From Volucella zonaria (lineage: Eukaryota; Arthropoda; Insecta; Diptera; Syrphidae), in NCBI GenBank assembly GCA_963966105.1, contig OZ014534.1:2277178-2341177 (forward strand): a stretch of DNA of 64,000 nucleotides, written 5' to 3'. The translations under genes were made by a program, and so were the position numbers. The notes under the pieces are model-generated. The model was not told the DNA's origin and did not search any database. It saw only the letters and a program-made list of their open reading frames with translations. Every line of letters begins with the position of its first letter. Positions within the stretch are counted from its first letter, which is position 1. Of the stretch, positions 22,991-36,154 are shown one piece after another.

Positions 22991-24187
22991 TTATCTGACG
23001 ATGGAGTTGAGCCATCTGGACAGAGAGCAAGATAGTACGAGAAGTAAAAGACACCAATACAAAAGTTATAGAATTGTTAACAATTTATATTGATCATGTT
23101 AATTAACATAAATACACTGCATTACCAATCTTAAATTGTGATAAGAACTTAAATTCTAAACAATGTCAAATTCCAAGTTCTAAATTATGTATATCAAATG
23201 TCAAAAGATTTATATTCATTTCTTTACCTATTAGAAGGACACATTGAAATCTGCATTATAAGTTGTCGAACGTCCGGAAATAAAATCTTTTCCAAAGTAA
23301 CTAAGAATATTTTTTTTGAGTTAATTCTTCAGAGTTGGTAAATGTAAATTTTTTTTCTAAGCTTGCATATGGTCCTTCGAGTCCTTCAATGATTAAAAGC
23401 AATTAATCTGTGTACTAAAATAAAAGAGCAAGAATTAAATATTAAGAGCGATTAAACTGATATTTAACTTAAATAGAACAGTGAGTTTTTTTTTTGTAAG
23501 TGCAAAATGCTTTACCGCGCCGCGCAATTTTGTTTAATTTACAAAGTGTAAAGTTTTTGCAATTGGAACTTTTGCATTAATTCATTGCTGGATAGCATAT
23601 GTACGTCGCTTAAATTCCTACGTTGGATCAATTTAGGCAACTGTTCCGCGCACCGTTGGGTATTCTAACAGCAGCACATAAACCAGTAAGTCCGTGGTGA
23701 CGGCAAAGACTCCGTTTTGATATTCCTTGTAACTGTGCAGCACACTGTTAAGTCCGCTAAGTACCGGAGCCTTTACATTCCGTTCCGGATTACTTTACTT
23801 TGCATTTTTGCTGGATATCTATGTAGGTACATTTTAAGATTCTAAAAAATACGTAAGTTATAATACACACCTATTTTTATTTTTTTTTCTTAGGCGTATC
23901 GTTTTTCTTCTTCATGAGCTCCGCTCTAAAACTTCAAAGAAATTTGTTAAAGCAAATAAGGAAGGATTTTGAAAATTTCGGCAAACGATCCCTGAAGGAG
24001 AGAATTATATCGAAGAATTATATTGTATATCCAATAGGATTTCCGTTCTGGAGCATAACTTCAAAGGAAGCACCCAACACAACGCCGATGGAATCTCCTT
24101 AATTAAAGCTGGAAATAGGAATTAGAAGAAATTTTCAATAAGATCAAGCTTTATTGGGCAATCTGGATAAATTTCAAGCAACGGTTG
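22991..24187. other. Mostly unassigned; short coding-like stretch on minus strand
   Basis: No gene is established. On the minus strand near 23800-23640 a frame reads LSGLNSVLHSYKEYQNGVF, then AVTTDLLVYVLLLEYPTVRG. After a frame change it reads LIQRRNLSDVHMLSSNELM. The composition and one clean frameshift look like a decayed protein rather than chance, but I do not recognise the family. The rest is AT-rich. Confidence 0.4.
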
Positions 24188-27180
24188 AATTTTTATTTTT
24201 TTTTTTATAATTTGCGCGCTCTCAAGGGATTATTTTTTAGTACCCTTAAAATGTTTGCACACAGCGCGGGCGAAGGAAAATCAGGGAGGATGGAAAGAGA
24301 GGTACCGGTGAACGTTGGTTTTAAATGTTTGAAGGTTATAATGACTAGGAAATAAAGAGCTAGGCAGGGCATTCCATAAGCGAGTGGGCTTGAGGGTATA
24401 CTGATGAGCATTCATAGCGAGACAGGTGTTACGGTTAAAAGTTTGAAGGGGCGGAATGCTACTGGCGATTTCTATGGAGCACTGGTGGTGGAAATAGCGA
24501 TTAAACAGAGTGAGATACGAGACATTACGTCGGTGTTCGAGGGTGTCCATTGTTTGAGTGATATTAGTATCACCTATGAGTTTTATCGCACGGTTTTGGA
24601 TCCTATCTAGCAAGTGCAGAGATGTTTTGGGCGCACCCGACCAGATGTGGGCATTGTACTCCAATTTCGTGCGGATAAATGCCATATATATTGAGGCCAA
24701 ATCAGAGGGGGTAAAGTATTTCTTTCATCGCTTGAGGAAACCTAGACATTTCGCAGCATTTTTGACGACACCGAATACGTGGTCATTCCAACCTGAGTTG
24801 TCATTGATACACATACCGAGAATGGAAAGTTTATCGGTTTCGAAGATGCAAGTGCCATCCATGGATAATGGCTGGGTGTTTAAATTTCGCTTTAACGACA
24901 GCAGACAGCATTGTGTTTTGGAAGTATTAAATTCTACTCTGTTAGTAGTTCCCCAATTAGTTATGCTGGTAATATCAGAATTTAATGAGCTTAACATACG
25001 CTGCCGTTCCCGTTCTTCAGCCGAAGAGTAGGGACGTGAGTCCGGGAATGAATATAAAAAGCAGAGAGTACTGTCGTCAGCAAAGGAGTATATTGGATTA
25101 GAGGTAGCAGACAAGAGATCGTTGATGAAAATTAAAAAGAGTGTCGGAGACAGCACGGAGCCCTGCGGCACACCAGCATTTATTTTGTGAATATCAGACT
25201 TGAAACCATCCACGACAACTTGAATTGAACGTTCCGAAAGGTAATTTCTAACCCATTGAAGAAGAGAGTCGTCGATCCTAAAAGCACGCATTTTCGACAA
25301 AAGAGCCTGATGCCAAACTCTGTCAAATGTCTCAGAAATATCAAGTGCAACTATCTTGCTTTCGCCAGATTGATGTACGCTTTGGTTCCACTTTTCGGTG
25401 AGACATGCCATCAAATCACCAGTAGACCTGTTACCACGAAAACCGTACTGCCGGTCATTAAGAAGTATTCGTGTTTCGAGATATTTCATGGGCTGACGGT
25501 TTATCAGCGTTTCCATGACCTTGGAGAGAAGGGACATAAGTGCAATGGGTCTGTAGGAAAAGAGAGGGGAAGATTCGCCTTCTTAGGGACGGGCTTGACA
25601 AATGCTGTTTTCCATCTGCTAGGAAAGAGTCCTAAAGAGTAGGATTGGTGATAAAGCTTGCGCAGTGGTTTTGCCAGCGAAGAAGAACACCTCTTCAGAA
25701 GGAGGGGAGATATACCATCTGGACCAGCGGATATATGTTTATTAAGATCTTTAAGAACTCTTACTACTACACGAGTGCGAAAGTGGATTCGTGCCATTGA
25801 AGATTCGATGCACTCAAGTGTAGGCGGAGACAAAGCACAATCTGGGAGTGTTGAGCTTGCCGCAAAGTGTGCAGCAAGCAGATTGGCCTTGCCCAAAGAG
25901 CTGACAGCTGGAATGTCATTGTAAATGAGCGTTGGGATGAGGCAGAATTTCTTATATTTTTGACGAACGACCAACAATTTTTACTACCTTTGAGACATTG
26001 TAGTATTTTTTGCCCCAGTTTTTGGTCGTATTGGAATTTTACACGTTTCTGAAAGGCGTTGCAGCCATTTCTGGTTCGTTTGAACTTTTTTCGATTTTCC
26101 TCAGATGGGCTGGTCTTGAAGAACCGAAAAAACATTTCTCTAATTCTCTAACCCCGACAGCTTCTTTACAGCTCGAGTCGTACGCCTTTTCTTTTGGTTT
26201 GAAACTCTTCATCCGATGGGGGATAAAGCATCTCATTCCGAGGAGAACAGTTTCTGTGATCACATCAGCAGCGGCATCCACGCCGTTATCGAGGAAATAT
26301 AACGGCCAGTTAAAATTCCTAAAGAAGCTGTTAACACCGCTCCAGTTGACTTTTTAGTACTGCCATACGGTTCTTTTAGGAATCTTTTCTCTAACTGTGT
26401 GGTCGGTGTACGAGAAATTAGCTGATATGACACAATGGTCCGACGAGCCTAGAGGGCACATCAACGGTGTACTTATCAGGGTGAGAAGTTAGAAACAAGT
26501 CCAGGGTGTTGGCGGTATGACTGCCAACATCTGGTATTCGTGTGGGCTCATTTACAAGCTAGGTTAAGTTATTTTCCGCAGCGAAGATCTCAACACACCA
26601 CCCTTCCGGTGTTGTCTGCCCGGAATGTCGAAGCCACCCAGTATTGTGAATATTGAAATCGCCCGTAATAACGATTTCAGTATGAGGATATAGAGATACA
26701 ATTCTTTGAATGGAGTCAGACAGCACATCAAACTCGTGAAAAGTCAAATTGCTGTTCGGTTTGGGGCTTCTGTAAATAAAGCAGTAGTGGATAATTTGCT
26801 TACGGATATGGAATTTTAACCACATGAAATTGAATTCCGGATTGGAACAGGCACTCCATTGTGGTGGAATTTGGTAAGCTACATCACTACGCATATAAAT
26901 GGCGAGGCCGCGATGGGGAAAGAATAGTGGCACTCGTTCGTAGCCAGGTAGCTTCAAATCAGAGTGATCTGCGAGGTGGGGCGGGGATCTACCTGTGTTT
27001 CACTAAGTGCCAAAACAGCTGTTCTGTATTTGCAGACGTTGACGTGCGCAGAAAAGTGCTTACTTTTTAGCCCGCTCATATTGGCAATATCCACTCTGAA
27101 TTCCCGAGTCATTATAAAGAGAGACAAACACAAAAAAACACAAACACCGACGTTACTAAGCGCAGATGTGAAGTACAAAT
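24188..27180 (-). pseudogene. CR1-like LINE ORF2, nearly full length, poly(A) tail
   Basis: Minus-strand order is as follows. The endonuclease covers 27178-26559 (ALSETQVD, then VITGDFNIHNTGW). The pre-RT region (26281-25504) has KHISAGPDGISPLLLKR. The RT (25537-24725) has YGFRGNRSTGDLMACL, NAGVPQGSVLSPTLF and FADD at 25084-25073. The C-terminal domain (24700-24281) has FIRTKLEYNAHIWSG and RLWNALPSSLF. Four or five frame breaks separate these. The 3' end is a short tail ending GCGCGCAAATTATAAAAAA with poly(A) near 24210-24188. Tails of the same family occur at 54490-54595 and 60290-60720. It would encode target-primed reverse transcription proteins. Confidence 0.9.
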
Positions 27181-27619
27181 TCAGAGTTGGTTTACCGAAT
27201 CAAATTTTTGTAAGTGTTATGCCTCTACAATAATACGAAACAGCACACCAACAAAATTCATACCCACAGCCCGCTATCCATCGGTTGTTACATACACTCA
27301 GTTACTGCACGCGCTGTATGACAATGTAATACAGCAACGGTAGTGAGCGAGTGGAAGCAACAGTTAGACCAGGGGCAGGAAGGATGTGATACCCGCACTG
27401 TGGATGTGGATTTCGGTTTCACTGCACTCGCGCGTAGTTGTTGTTTTCTTTTTTTGCCCGCACAGTGAACTTTGTTTTTTTTTCACTCACGCGCGATTTA
27501 TTTTTATTTATTTATTTTTTTTTTCTCCACGCGAGGAGCGAATTTCACAGTGCACTTGTGCGTGTGCACTTGTCGATGGTCAGCTCGGCACTCATTTCTT
27601 TTCGGGTTGGAAACCATTC
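27181..27619. other. No gene recognised between LINE and BEL element
   Basis: T-rich sequence (27440-27530) with no supported gene. It may contain the 5' untranslated part of the antisense LINE and the start of the next BEL element. Confidence 0.4.
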
Positions 27620-28330
27620 ATCAGGAGATAGCTGTAGGTTTGAAAAGGCTGCTAGATACATCAGTGGAATGTCGACACGCTCTGAAAAATCTGGGCATAC
27701 CGGTAGAGCATTGGAATATCATACTTATTTTCTGTATGGTGAAGAAACTTCCTATAATACTCCTGTAGCTGTGAGAAGAAAAGCTGGGTTCAGGTAAGGA
27801 GTTCAAGGTATTTTGCAAGTTTTTAGAAGCTAGGTTTAGGATGTTAGAAGCAGTTGGACATCAGTAGGATACAATTTCAAACGAGTCCTCTATGGCGCCT
27901 TTGGTTATAACTAAAACGTTTCATTTCAAACAAAGCCAAAAGAGTCAGTTCTGTTGCAAAGTGTGCAGCAAAGCAGCTCATTCGTTTCGAACCTGCACCC
28001 GATTTTTGAAATTGGACATTGCATCACGTAGAAGTGAAGTAGACAAAATCGGCGTTTGCGAAGACTGTCTGGTATTAAGTCACGCAACAGGGAAATGTCC
28101 AAACATAGTTCGATGCTATTTCTGCCAAAAGCTCCACCACTCCCTTCTGTATTCTAACCCATCCTCACACACACACCCTAGTATACACACAACAAACACA
28201 CAACACCACACCACACATTCAGCGCCTAGTGCGTTGGCCACCACTCAACACACATACACCACCTCACTTGTCTACACACGTAAATGCTACACCTTTCTAA
28301 CCTACCCAGTAGGTTAACAGCCTCTACATG
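27620..28330 (+). pseudogene. BEL/Pao gag with zinc knuckles
   Basis: The first block LLDTSVECRHALKNLGIP (27650-27703) is a conserved gag segment. After frame changes the frame from 27892 shows paired Cys/His motifs: CKVCSKAAHSFRTC, CEDCLVLSHATGKC and CYFCQKLHHSLL. It ends in a Thr/His/Pro-rich stretch encoded by (AC)-rich DNA at 28165-28265. This is the nucleocapsid-like end of BEL gag. Confidence 0.82.
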
Positions 28331-31277
28331 ACACAAGGTCCCAAAATGCAGATTTTGTTGGCAACAGCCTTAGTTAAGGTAAGAGCCTCGGCGGGAGTAG
28401 ATGTCGAATTTCGAGGTTTGATAGATCCGTGGTCAGAGGCTATGTTTATTACAAGCAAGGCAGCCAAGCGTTTGGATCTATGAGTAAAAGGTAAGCGCAC
28501 TGTCGCCGAGGTGTTAGGGCTGGGAAAGGTCAGCAGCGGAACGTGTCACAGCTTACGCGGAGCTTACACTTGGGTCTCTACATTCGGAGTACCAGATCAA
28601 TACCCGAGCTCTAATTTTTCACCCGCTGACAGGGCTTCTACCGGCCAACGAACTGGTATCAAAGAGATCTAACCATATCAATGGCTTCTCTCTGTCTGAC
28701 CCAAAATTTTACGAACCCTCTGAAGTCGATCTGCTACGGGGAATGACGTCCACTGCGAAACAGTGCTCCAGAAAGTCATTCGTGGAGATGAACCATTGCA
28801 CAGAACACATTGCTGGGGTGAATTTTGATGGGCAAACTGCATTATCGTAAGCGAAGCCCAATCATCAAGCGCTAGACATCGGCCGACAACTCCAAAAGTT
28901 CTAGGAGGAAGCATGTAATGAGTACTTCATTGCAACAATGAAGAGGTTGGAGAATGGACGGATATGAGGTATCGTTGCCATTTAAAGAAGGGAGCAAACC
29001 TAGGCTTGGATCCTCGAAGGAAGACACCTTGCGTAAGTTTGCTTAGCTGGAAAGACGGTTCCGGGTCAGCCCCACACTACACAGGGAATTTAAAAGATGT
29101 ATCAACGAGTACTTACTACACTCGGACGAGGTTGATTGAATCAAGGATAAAGTACTAAGAACACATTATAACTACTTCGTGCTACACCATGCCATATTTA
29201 AGGATTTCAGCTCAACTACAAAACCCTGGGTAGCCTTTGATCCTGCGGCCAAAACGACGGAGGGGACGTCGCTGAATCAGGATTTGATGACAATATCTAA
29301 AACGCAAACTGATATCATTGCTATTGTTCTAAGGTGGAAAAGACATAAACATACTTTCACAGCAGATATTGAAAAAATGTATCGGCAAATCCGTGTTAAC
29401 TGCGAAAATTCTTATTACTGATAGTCTGGCGCGACTGTGACGCCGAACCGATCAAGGTGCACCGTCTTCAAACCGTCGCATTCGGTACAACTTGTGCACC
29501 CTATCTTGCCAAAGGTGGTGAGAGAAAATACATACATACGTTGATGATTTGTTTGCTGGAGCGGGTACCCTTGAAGGTATATTAATTAGGCTTCATCAGG
29601 TCAATTGTTTACTGTCATCAGCAGGATTCAATCTAAGCAAATGGGCAACTAATTCGGACGAGATTTTAGCTCAGATACCCTTTGACCGGCGGGAAGTTGA
29701 TTTCTCCTTACTCATAAATACTTCTGAACATGTCAAAACTCTAGGAATCAAATGGTGTCCAGCAAAAGATAGTTTCTCTTTTCAAAACACTCAATTGGAT
29801 GCTGCGGAACCAGCAAAAAGGACCATTCTTTCCAACATCGCCAAACTCGTGATTCTCACTTATGGACTACACATTAAGGATTTTAGCATGGAAAGGTGAA
29901 GCAGATCGCTGTGGAAGTGCAGCGTGGGTCACTTTCGTCAACAACCGGGTAGCCGAGATATAGCGACTGGCCAAACCAAACAGTTGGAAACACATTCCCA
30001 GTGAGTTGAATCCCACAGATTTAGCATCGAGGGAAGTAGGGCCTTCTACTTTGCATTCAAGTAGCCTGTGGTGGATTAGTCTAGCCTTTCTCTGCGGAAG
30101 TTGGGAGATTCAGAAGCTGAAAAACGTTCACTTAAAGCCCGAACTGTCATTCAGGTAAAAAATTATATCCAAACTTTAATTATTGAACAGTCTAGCTTGA
30201 CTAAGCTACTCAGAGTAATCGCATATCGTTAAAGAATCATATCAAATGCGCAAAATTTACCTAGCGCTCGAAATTTTGATTTATATTCTCCAGCTTAACT
30301 GTATTCTGCCACTTTTTTTAGTGAAGCTCGCGTAATCAGAGATGTTTGTTTCAGATGCTGAGGTCAAAGCTCCAACTTCACTTTGTCCTTTTACTGACTC
30401 CGATGGTGTCACATGCGAGTCGGAGCTTCCATTTGTGCAACGACATCCGATCATCTTCAAAGGCAACCACGACTTCACAAAACTGTTGATAGCCGACGCT
30501 CATCTGAAAACGCTATACGGAGGGCACGGCGTATCTTCGAAACACATACTGGATCCTGAAGCTCAAAAGCTGCGTCAAGGTTGTCATTCATAACTGTACC
30601 ATATGCTTTCGGTACAGAGCAAAACTTCATGGGAGCCAACAACGAGTTAAAGAAATCATTCGAAGAAGTGAAATTCAAGTGGAAGGATGTTTTCAAAACA
30701 ATTTCCACAAACGGTATACAGTAGCATTTTATTCCTCCGGCTTCCCGTCACATAGGCTGACTTTCGGTAGCTGGAGTGAAATCAACTAAATACTACTTTA
30801 AAGGGATCATCGGTGTTAGAGACACACACGTTTGAGGAACTCACCACGCTTGTGCATCAAGTGGAAGCATGTTTAAATTCGAGGCCTCTATGTCCAATGG
30901 CCGACAATCAACATGACTTCCCAGCCCTTACGCCTGGACACTTCCGCATTGGCCGAGCAATAACCACCATCCCTCAACCTGACTTATCAGACACAAAAGT
31001 CGGACATCCGCAACGACGGCAGCAGCTACAGAAGTTACAACAACTCTTCTGGAAGAAGTGGAAATCCGAATGCCTGACACGACTTCAACAGCGTTTGAAG
31101 TGGCTGAAAATTAAGGACCAACCAAATATTGGAGATCTAGTTTTGATCAAAGGTGATCACTTAAGTGGAATTTTGCACGCGTCATCAATACTCACCCACG
31201 GACAGACAAGCTAATTTGGGTCGTCACATTGAAAACACAGAAGAAAATAAAGCGGCCTACCACTAAAATTTGTGGCC
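28331..31277 (+). pseudogene. BEL/Pao pol (protease, RT, RNase H, partial integrase)
   Basis: Conserved blocks follow in order. Protease-like sequence is at 28345-28560, and DPKFYEPSEVDLL then GNDVHCE at about 28697-28760. The RT fingers block VAFDPAAKTTEGTSLN and FTADIEKMYRQIRV fall at 29230-29400, with YVDD at 29537-29548. HVKTLGIKW and SNIAKL follow to 29850. RNase H ends with LNPTDLASREVG near 30005, and the integrase zinc-binding region (HPIIFKGNHDFTKLLI, HLKTLYGGHG) is at 30450-30530. The integrase core is largely deleted: 30720 jumps to the C-terminal region 30740-31275. Stops and frame changes abound. The coding similarity ends exactly where a candidate MITE starts. Confidence 0.88.
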
Positions 31278-31921
31278 CAGGTTTCTATTATGCGCACTAA
31301 GCAATGTTTATTTTTTTATTGTTTTTTGTTTAATATGGATTATTCTAAGATGTTCTGTAAAAGAATTTTGGTGAGGAAACTTTTCTTTCTATTTTTTTTT
31401 TATTTTTAAAGTTTTTAATTTTCTCTAGAAAAGTCCATGGGTGGGGTGGCGGGTGCAGTGAGTGTTGAAAAATATTATGAGTATTACCATATGTCCCAAA
31501 GTTAAAATAATTTGAAGTTAATTTTGTCTTTTTTGATATTTTTTTTTTTTTTATTGACTGAAAATATTACGAGGATACTGCTAAATACCCCCGAGTAAAT
31601 ATAATTAAACTTTAGCTCCAGTCGCCTGCCTGACAGTTGTTGACATATCCTTATCGGGGCGACGAAGTCGCGTAAGCGGCTAAACCCTGCGGAAAAAAGG
31701 TTAAAACCCCTTTAAAATACACCAGACTTTCTTACAAGCGCCTGCCTGTAAATTAAATTATTAAATTATTCAATTAAAATTTAATAATAAAATAAAAAAA
31801 TTAAAACTAAAAAAAAATTTTCATTTCCTCAATAAAAAAATATTATATTCAGGTTTTTTAGGCCATCTTAAACCAGAAAAAAAAACCAAAAATTTTGCTT
31901 AGTGCGCATAATGGAAACCCG
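31278..31921. mobile_element. Candidate MITE with long inverted ends
   Basis: The left end GGTTTCTATTATGCGCACTA (31280-31299) is matched in inverted orientation by TAGTGCGCATAATGGAAACC (31901-31920). The similarity continues inward through AAGCA, a T-rich stretch and TTTAA(T/G)ATGG for roughly 60 bp. The interior is non-coding and AT-rich, with duplicated CGCCTGCCTG words near 31628 and 31740. It separates the BEL pol end from a LINE. No clear target duplication was found, so the superfamily is unknown. Confidence 0.65.
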
Positions 31922-31989
31922 CCCCCAGTAAATGACTATATCTCTTCTGAAGAAACTTAAAAACAAAAAAAACAGCTCTGTATACATGT

Positions 31990-34072
31990 CTAGAAACATC
32001 CGAATAATGCCAGACTTAAGGAATACTATGATAAGATTTGTGGTGAGGTGAAAACAGAATTACCAATATGTAGAAACGATTATTATAGTAAAAAATTAGC
32101 TGGAAGCTTTGGTAATCCTAAAAAGGAATGGCAGGTTGTAAACGAGATTCCTAACAAAAATAAGCCCAGTATTGATATTGTTTTAAACAACAACAGTTCT
32201 ATTATTTATGAGCCTTCGGAAGTTGCTAATTTATTCAACAACTTCTTTTCCAACATAGGTTCTCATCTTAATATTTTAAACGATAACAATACTCCAAGTG
32301 ACAATATCATAATATGTAGAATCTCGTTTGTTAAAACTGATTGGTGAGATACGAGTACCATATATTCTAGTCTGAATACGTCTCAAATTCCTTCATGCTT
32401 GTTTATAGACATAACTAAGGCTTTTGATATGGTAAACCATACATTGCACTTAAAAAAACTCTTTAATGCCGGTTTCAGAGGATTTATTCATGATTGGTTT
32501 GCATTCAACTTAAGTAATCGTAAGCAAGCAGTGAAAATAAAAAGTTTCTCAGTTCTGAGAAATATTTAAATATCGGAGCTCCCCAAGGCTCTGTCTTAGG
32601 TCCGCCATTATTCTTATTATATGTAAATTCGTTATTTATTCAACATTTTAAGGGTCAAATCAATGCATTTGCTGATGACACTGCTTTATCGTATTCCTAT
32701 AATAACTATCTTAGCCTATTATTAGACGCAAACTAAGACTTAAATATTTTACGACAAGTGGACAAGTTGATAATTAGCGATAAAACAAAGTTCATGATAT
32801 TCAGCATCAAAGGTGTAATCTGTAAGGACTTAGCACTATTTTATCATTCACCTAGTTGCTTACGTCTTCGCTTAGATGATCCAATTAATATATGAGGTGC
32901 TATGACTTTTAATGAAAATTTGTGTTGTGGTAATGATTGTTTTAAAATTGAGTGTGTAACAGTTTCAAATATCTAGGTGTTATTGTGGATCATAAACTTA
33001 CTTGAAGCGATCACACAATGTACTTAAAATAATGTACTGTAATCCTAACCTCTTACTGTTGTTGTACAATGGCTTATTAAAATCTAAGTTGCAGTATGAT
33101 ATTTTTTGCTGGGGTGGTACTCACTTCAATAAACTAGAACCCTTATTAACCAAACAAAAACATGCTATAATGTTAATGTTAAAAGTTAATCGCAGAACAC
33201 CTAGTTTTAAACTATCCATAGGTGGCCGTGTCTCAAGTGGACTGGCTTTTAAATCGGAAGGGTTGAAGGCATTCAAACCTGCCTCGCCCGAAAGACATTC
33301 ATTATTTTCAGTTAACGAAAATCAAGTAAGATGAGTAGTTGACTAGAAATCAACAACAAGCCAACTTCCACTAAGAATTTAGTCTCCCCATTAAATGTTG
33401 GAAGCCACCCATGCATGGAGCGAAATAACCACTGATCCCAAATATCTGTCTTTCTCTTTCTATCCCATTTTCCAAAAACCTTAGCACATGCTGCGGCATT
33501 ATAAGTGTATTCATACCCACTTGAGTGTTAAGTTCTTTAAAAAAAAAAAAGCTTGAAAATTCTTCAATTAAGGCATTTATACTGTTATAAAGTCTTATTA
33601 ATTTTCTTTGAAAACTCCGGTTATTACTATGTTAGGTTTCATGAAAGCTATAATTTACTCGCCAACACCAGGAACTTCGTATCAATTCCTTCCGTTTATA
33701 AAACAAACGTGCCTTGGATATTTAACTCATTGCCAGAAAATCTTAGGTGTGAGAGAAAGAAATCAGTATTCTTAAGATATTTAAAAAATGGCTTTATTCT
33801 TTCAATCATTGTTCGACAAATTCCTTTTTGACTCCAATGTGCAATCTGTTTTACTACTTTTCAATTTTTATTAAACTTTTTGTAAACTATAAACTATTTG
33901 CTTATTAACTGTTTTCCCCATCAATAATTTTATAGTTTATTGTTCTTTTTGTTTTGTGTAGTACTCTCGCCTCTTGCAGTACCAACAGATTGTACTAAAC
34001 TCTTTCTTGTCAACACTAATTGTATTAGTATCTTGTCAAGAAATAAAGAAAAAAAAAGAAAGAAAAAAAACT
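31990..34072 (+). pseudogene. CR1/Jockey-group LINE, 5'-truncated, with poly(A)
   Basis: This starts in the endonuclease-RT linker (ARLKEYYDKICGEVKTEL, then EVANLFNNFFSNIGSHL). RT blocks are LFIDITKAFDMVNHTL near 32398-32445, GAPQGSVLGPPLF-like sequence near 32577-32610 and FADD at 32668-32679. The C-terminal domain lies on either side of a SINE (KSKLQYDIFCWGG before, NSLPENLRCERKKSVF after). The 3' UTR has AATAAAG and an A-rich tail at 34045-34071. There are many stops. It is related to, but diverged from, the copies at 1400-3500 and 12600-14250. Confidence 0.82.
33221..33551 (+). mobile_element. tRNA-derived SINE, copy D
   Basis: The copy begins GGTGGCCGTGTCTCAAGTGG. The A-to-B box spacing is shortened by a small deletion and the B box is degraded. 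The body and 3' end match copies B and E (GTTAACGAAAATCAAG, GACTAGAAATCAAC, TTTAGTCTCCCC, TTAAGTTCTTT) and end in about 12 A. It splits the C-terminal domain of the LINE. Confidence 0.88.
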
Positions 34073-34610
34073 CCTGGTTTAAGTTACTCTACCTGTACTG
34101 TTTTGTCTGAACTTTCTAAATTTTATACCTTGAATCAAGACATTATAGTTTGCGGGGATTTTAATGCAGATCTATTCAAAAACCATTCACGGCCTTTTTA
34201 AATTCAAAATTCGATCAACGGAATTCGCTAAAAAATGCCCTCCTAATCTTCTGCTAATTGCATCTGAACGATCCTCAGTTACCCTTATCTACCAGCTCTC
34301 GCTTGACACGATCTTTTGTACAATACATATAAAGTTCACTTTATTCACCTGGCTTTAAATACCATATTTTCGTTTGATTGATGTTAATGCTTCGCAATGG
34401 GCCGACTCTCCTGCTCCTTGGGATGGCTGTCGGATAATTGCTGTCCTGATGTTAATTTGACCAATTTTCATTAAATAGTGCCACAATCTTATAGTCTATA
34501 AGTACCGACTAGAACGGTTCGAATTCGGAATAAAACCGGTTGTTGAATTACGACGGCAGTTACTAAAAGTATTAAAACAAGGAAGATACAGCTTGTTGTA
34601 CAATACATAT
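34073..34610 (+). pseudogene. LINE endonuclease fragment
   Basis: Immediately after the A-rich tail a new frame reads VLSELSKFYTLNQDIIVC followed by GDFNADLF, the catalytic GDFN block of an APE-type LINE endonuclease. Decayed sequence follows. It likely belongs to a second LINE that inserted next to the first. It fades out by about 34610. Confidence 0.65.
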
Positions 34611-34829
34611 GGAAGCAAAATTCGTCTAGTACAAATTCATTCACATACAAAACAGTGCGGAACCATCCGAAAGTTTTAGTATTGTACGTGTTGCTAAAAG
34701 ATGTTATTATTCCTTCTCCCGATATAATACTAATTACTATTAATTAATAATTTGTCTGATTTAATTTTTATAAGCTTCAAATTGTAAAAAAACTGTAACC
34801 GACCACAATTTTTTGTTCAGGCCCAAAGT
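34611..34829. other. No gene recognised
   Basis: Short unassigned AT-rich spacer. Confidence 0.4.
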
Positions 34830-36019
34830 TTTTTAATGAAAAACAACTCGATTAGCATTTGGTCGCGACAGATCAAATACAGCACGCTCCTCAAAACGGA
34901 TGATTAAGTTTCTTATCATGTATGAACTAGCAGCTGCTATCGATATTGAATTTATGTTGAATGCCCCTCTGCTTCGAGAGAGGAGGTTACTTTATATCTT
35001 AAATCAGTGTTTTAATTTTTCAAAAAATTCCGAATTATTTTGACAAGCTTCTTTGAGCAATAATGTGAATGCCGATCCGTTTTTCAGGTCCTGACATGTA
35101 ACCCTGCGATTTAATAGCGGTTGGATTCCTATATCTTAAAACCAAAGTTACAAAATCTATGCAGGGTTTTTGAAGGGATGATACATGGAGTAAAAGGAGA
35201 CAGAGTTAATATACACATATAATTATTCACATATTCTCCGTTTTATATCGAAATTTAAACCCTCTTATTATAATATATGTATAATTATTCTTGGAATAAT
35301 AACAAAGTGTTATTTTAAAGGTGTAGCAAACATAATTAGTAAGTAACGGGATAAACGTGTTCTTTTTATGTAAAACATATTATCAAGAAATAAATGGCAA
35401 CGAATTTTCTTCCGGTTTGGGATATAGATATTCTGAGATCTGAGAAGGTAAAGTCTCTTTGATATGTTGTGTCAGTGGTGCTATCCGTTCTTGCAATTCA
35501 CCCAATGTTCTTATTTCTGATGAATATACCCATTCCTCCATCGTCCTCCCAAATTGCCAAATCTGGTGATATTGCAGGCCAATGTTTTGGACCACTCCTT
35601 CCAATCCATTGATTTAGGAGTTTCTCATCCAAATAGTCCTTAACTATTCTGTGACTTGGAGCGCCATAATGGTAAAAACACTTTCTAGCAGTCCTGACAA
35701 TTCATTTTACAAAAATTGCAAATATGTTTCACTGTTTAGTGTTTGTGGATGTATAAAATGCCTAATTAGCTGATTACGATTATTATGCATCGATGTTAAA
35801 ATAATGCTGTTCTTATTGTATGCGGATTTTCATTAGCTCATGTGCGTAGGTTATGGAAGTTGATAATACCATCTCTGGGAAATTGCGACTCATCTGTCCA
35901 TAGAATATTTAGGATAAATATATTGTCATTCGAAATGCCGTTCCAGCAACCACTTGCAAATTTTCGATAGCCGACGCATATCTGCTGGTAATAACTCCTG
36001 AACTGGTGTGGCAGGATAG

Positions 36020-36154
36020 ATGTGTCTTCTGCTAATAAAACATCAACGTAATTATTAAGTAAAGAATTTCTTTATTTATTACGAGACACTAGTTCCCACA
36101 CACGATCGCTTCCTCGCTACTCAGTCCCTCCCTCTCGCGGAACCGGTCTCCACA
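36020..36154 (-). repeat. 3' LTR of the Gypsy copy
   Basis: It matches the LTR at 39634-39820 at both ends (TTCTGCTAATAAAACA and CCGGTCTCCACA on the plus strand). It lacks the central CTGTGTGACTCAACAC region, a deletion of about 50 bp. It contains the AATAAA-complement TTTATT region expected of an LTR. Confidence 0.85.

Noticed and set aside
24558..25031. Plus-strand open frames across 24400-26360
   Set aside because: They are antisense of the CR1-like ORF2, whose conserved motifs are all on the minus strand.
27438..27797. A protein-coding gene in the plus frame at 27438
   Set aside because: Its first half is a translation of T-rich DNA and it runs into BEL gag in another frame.
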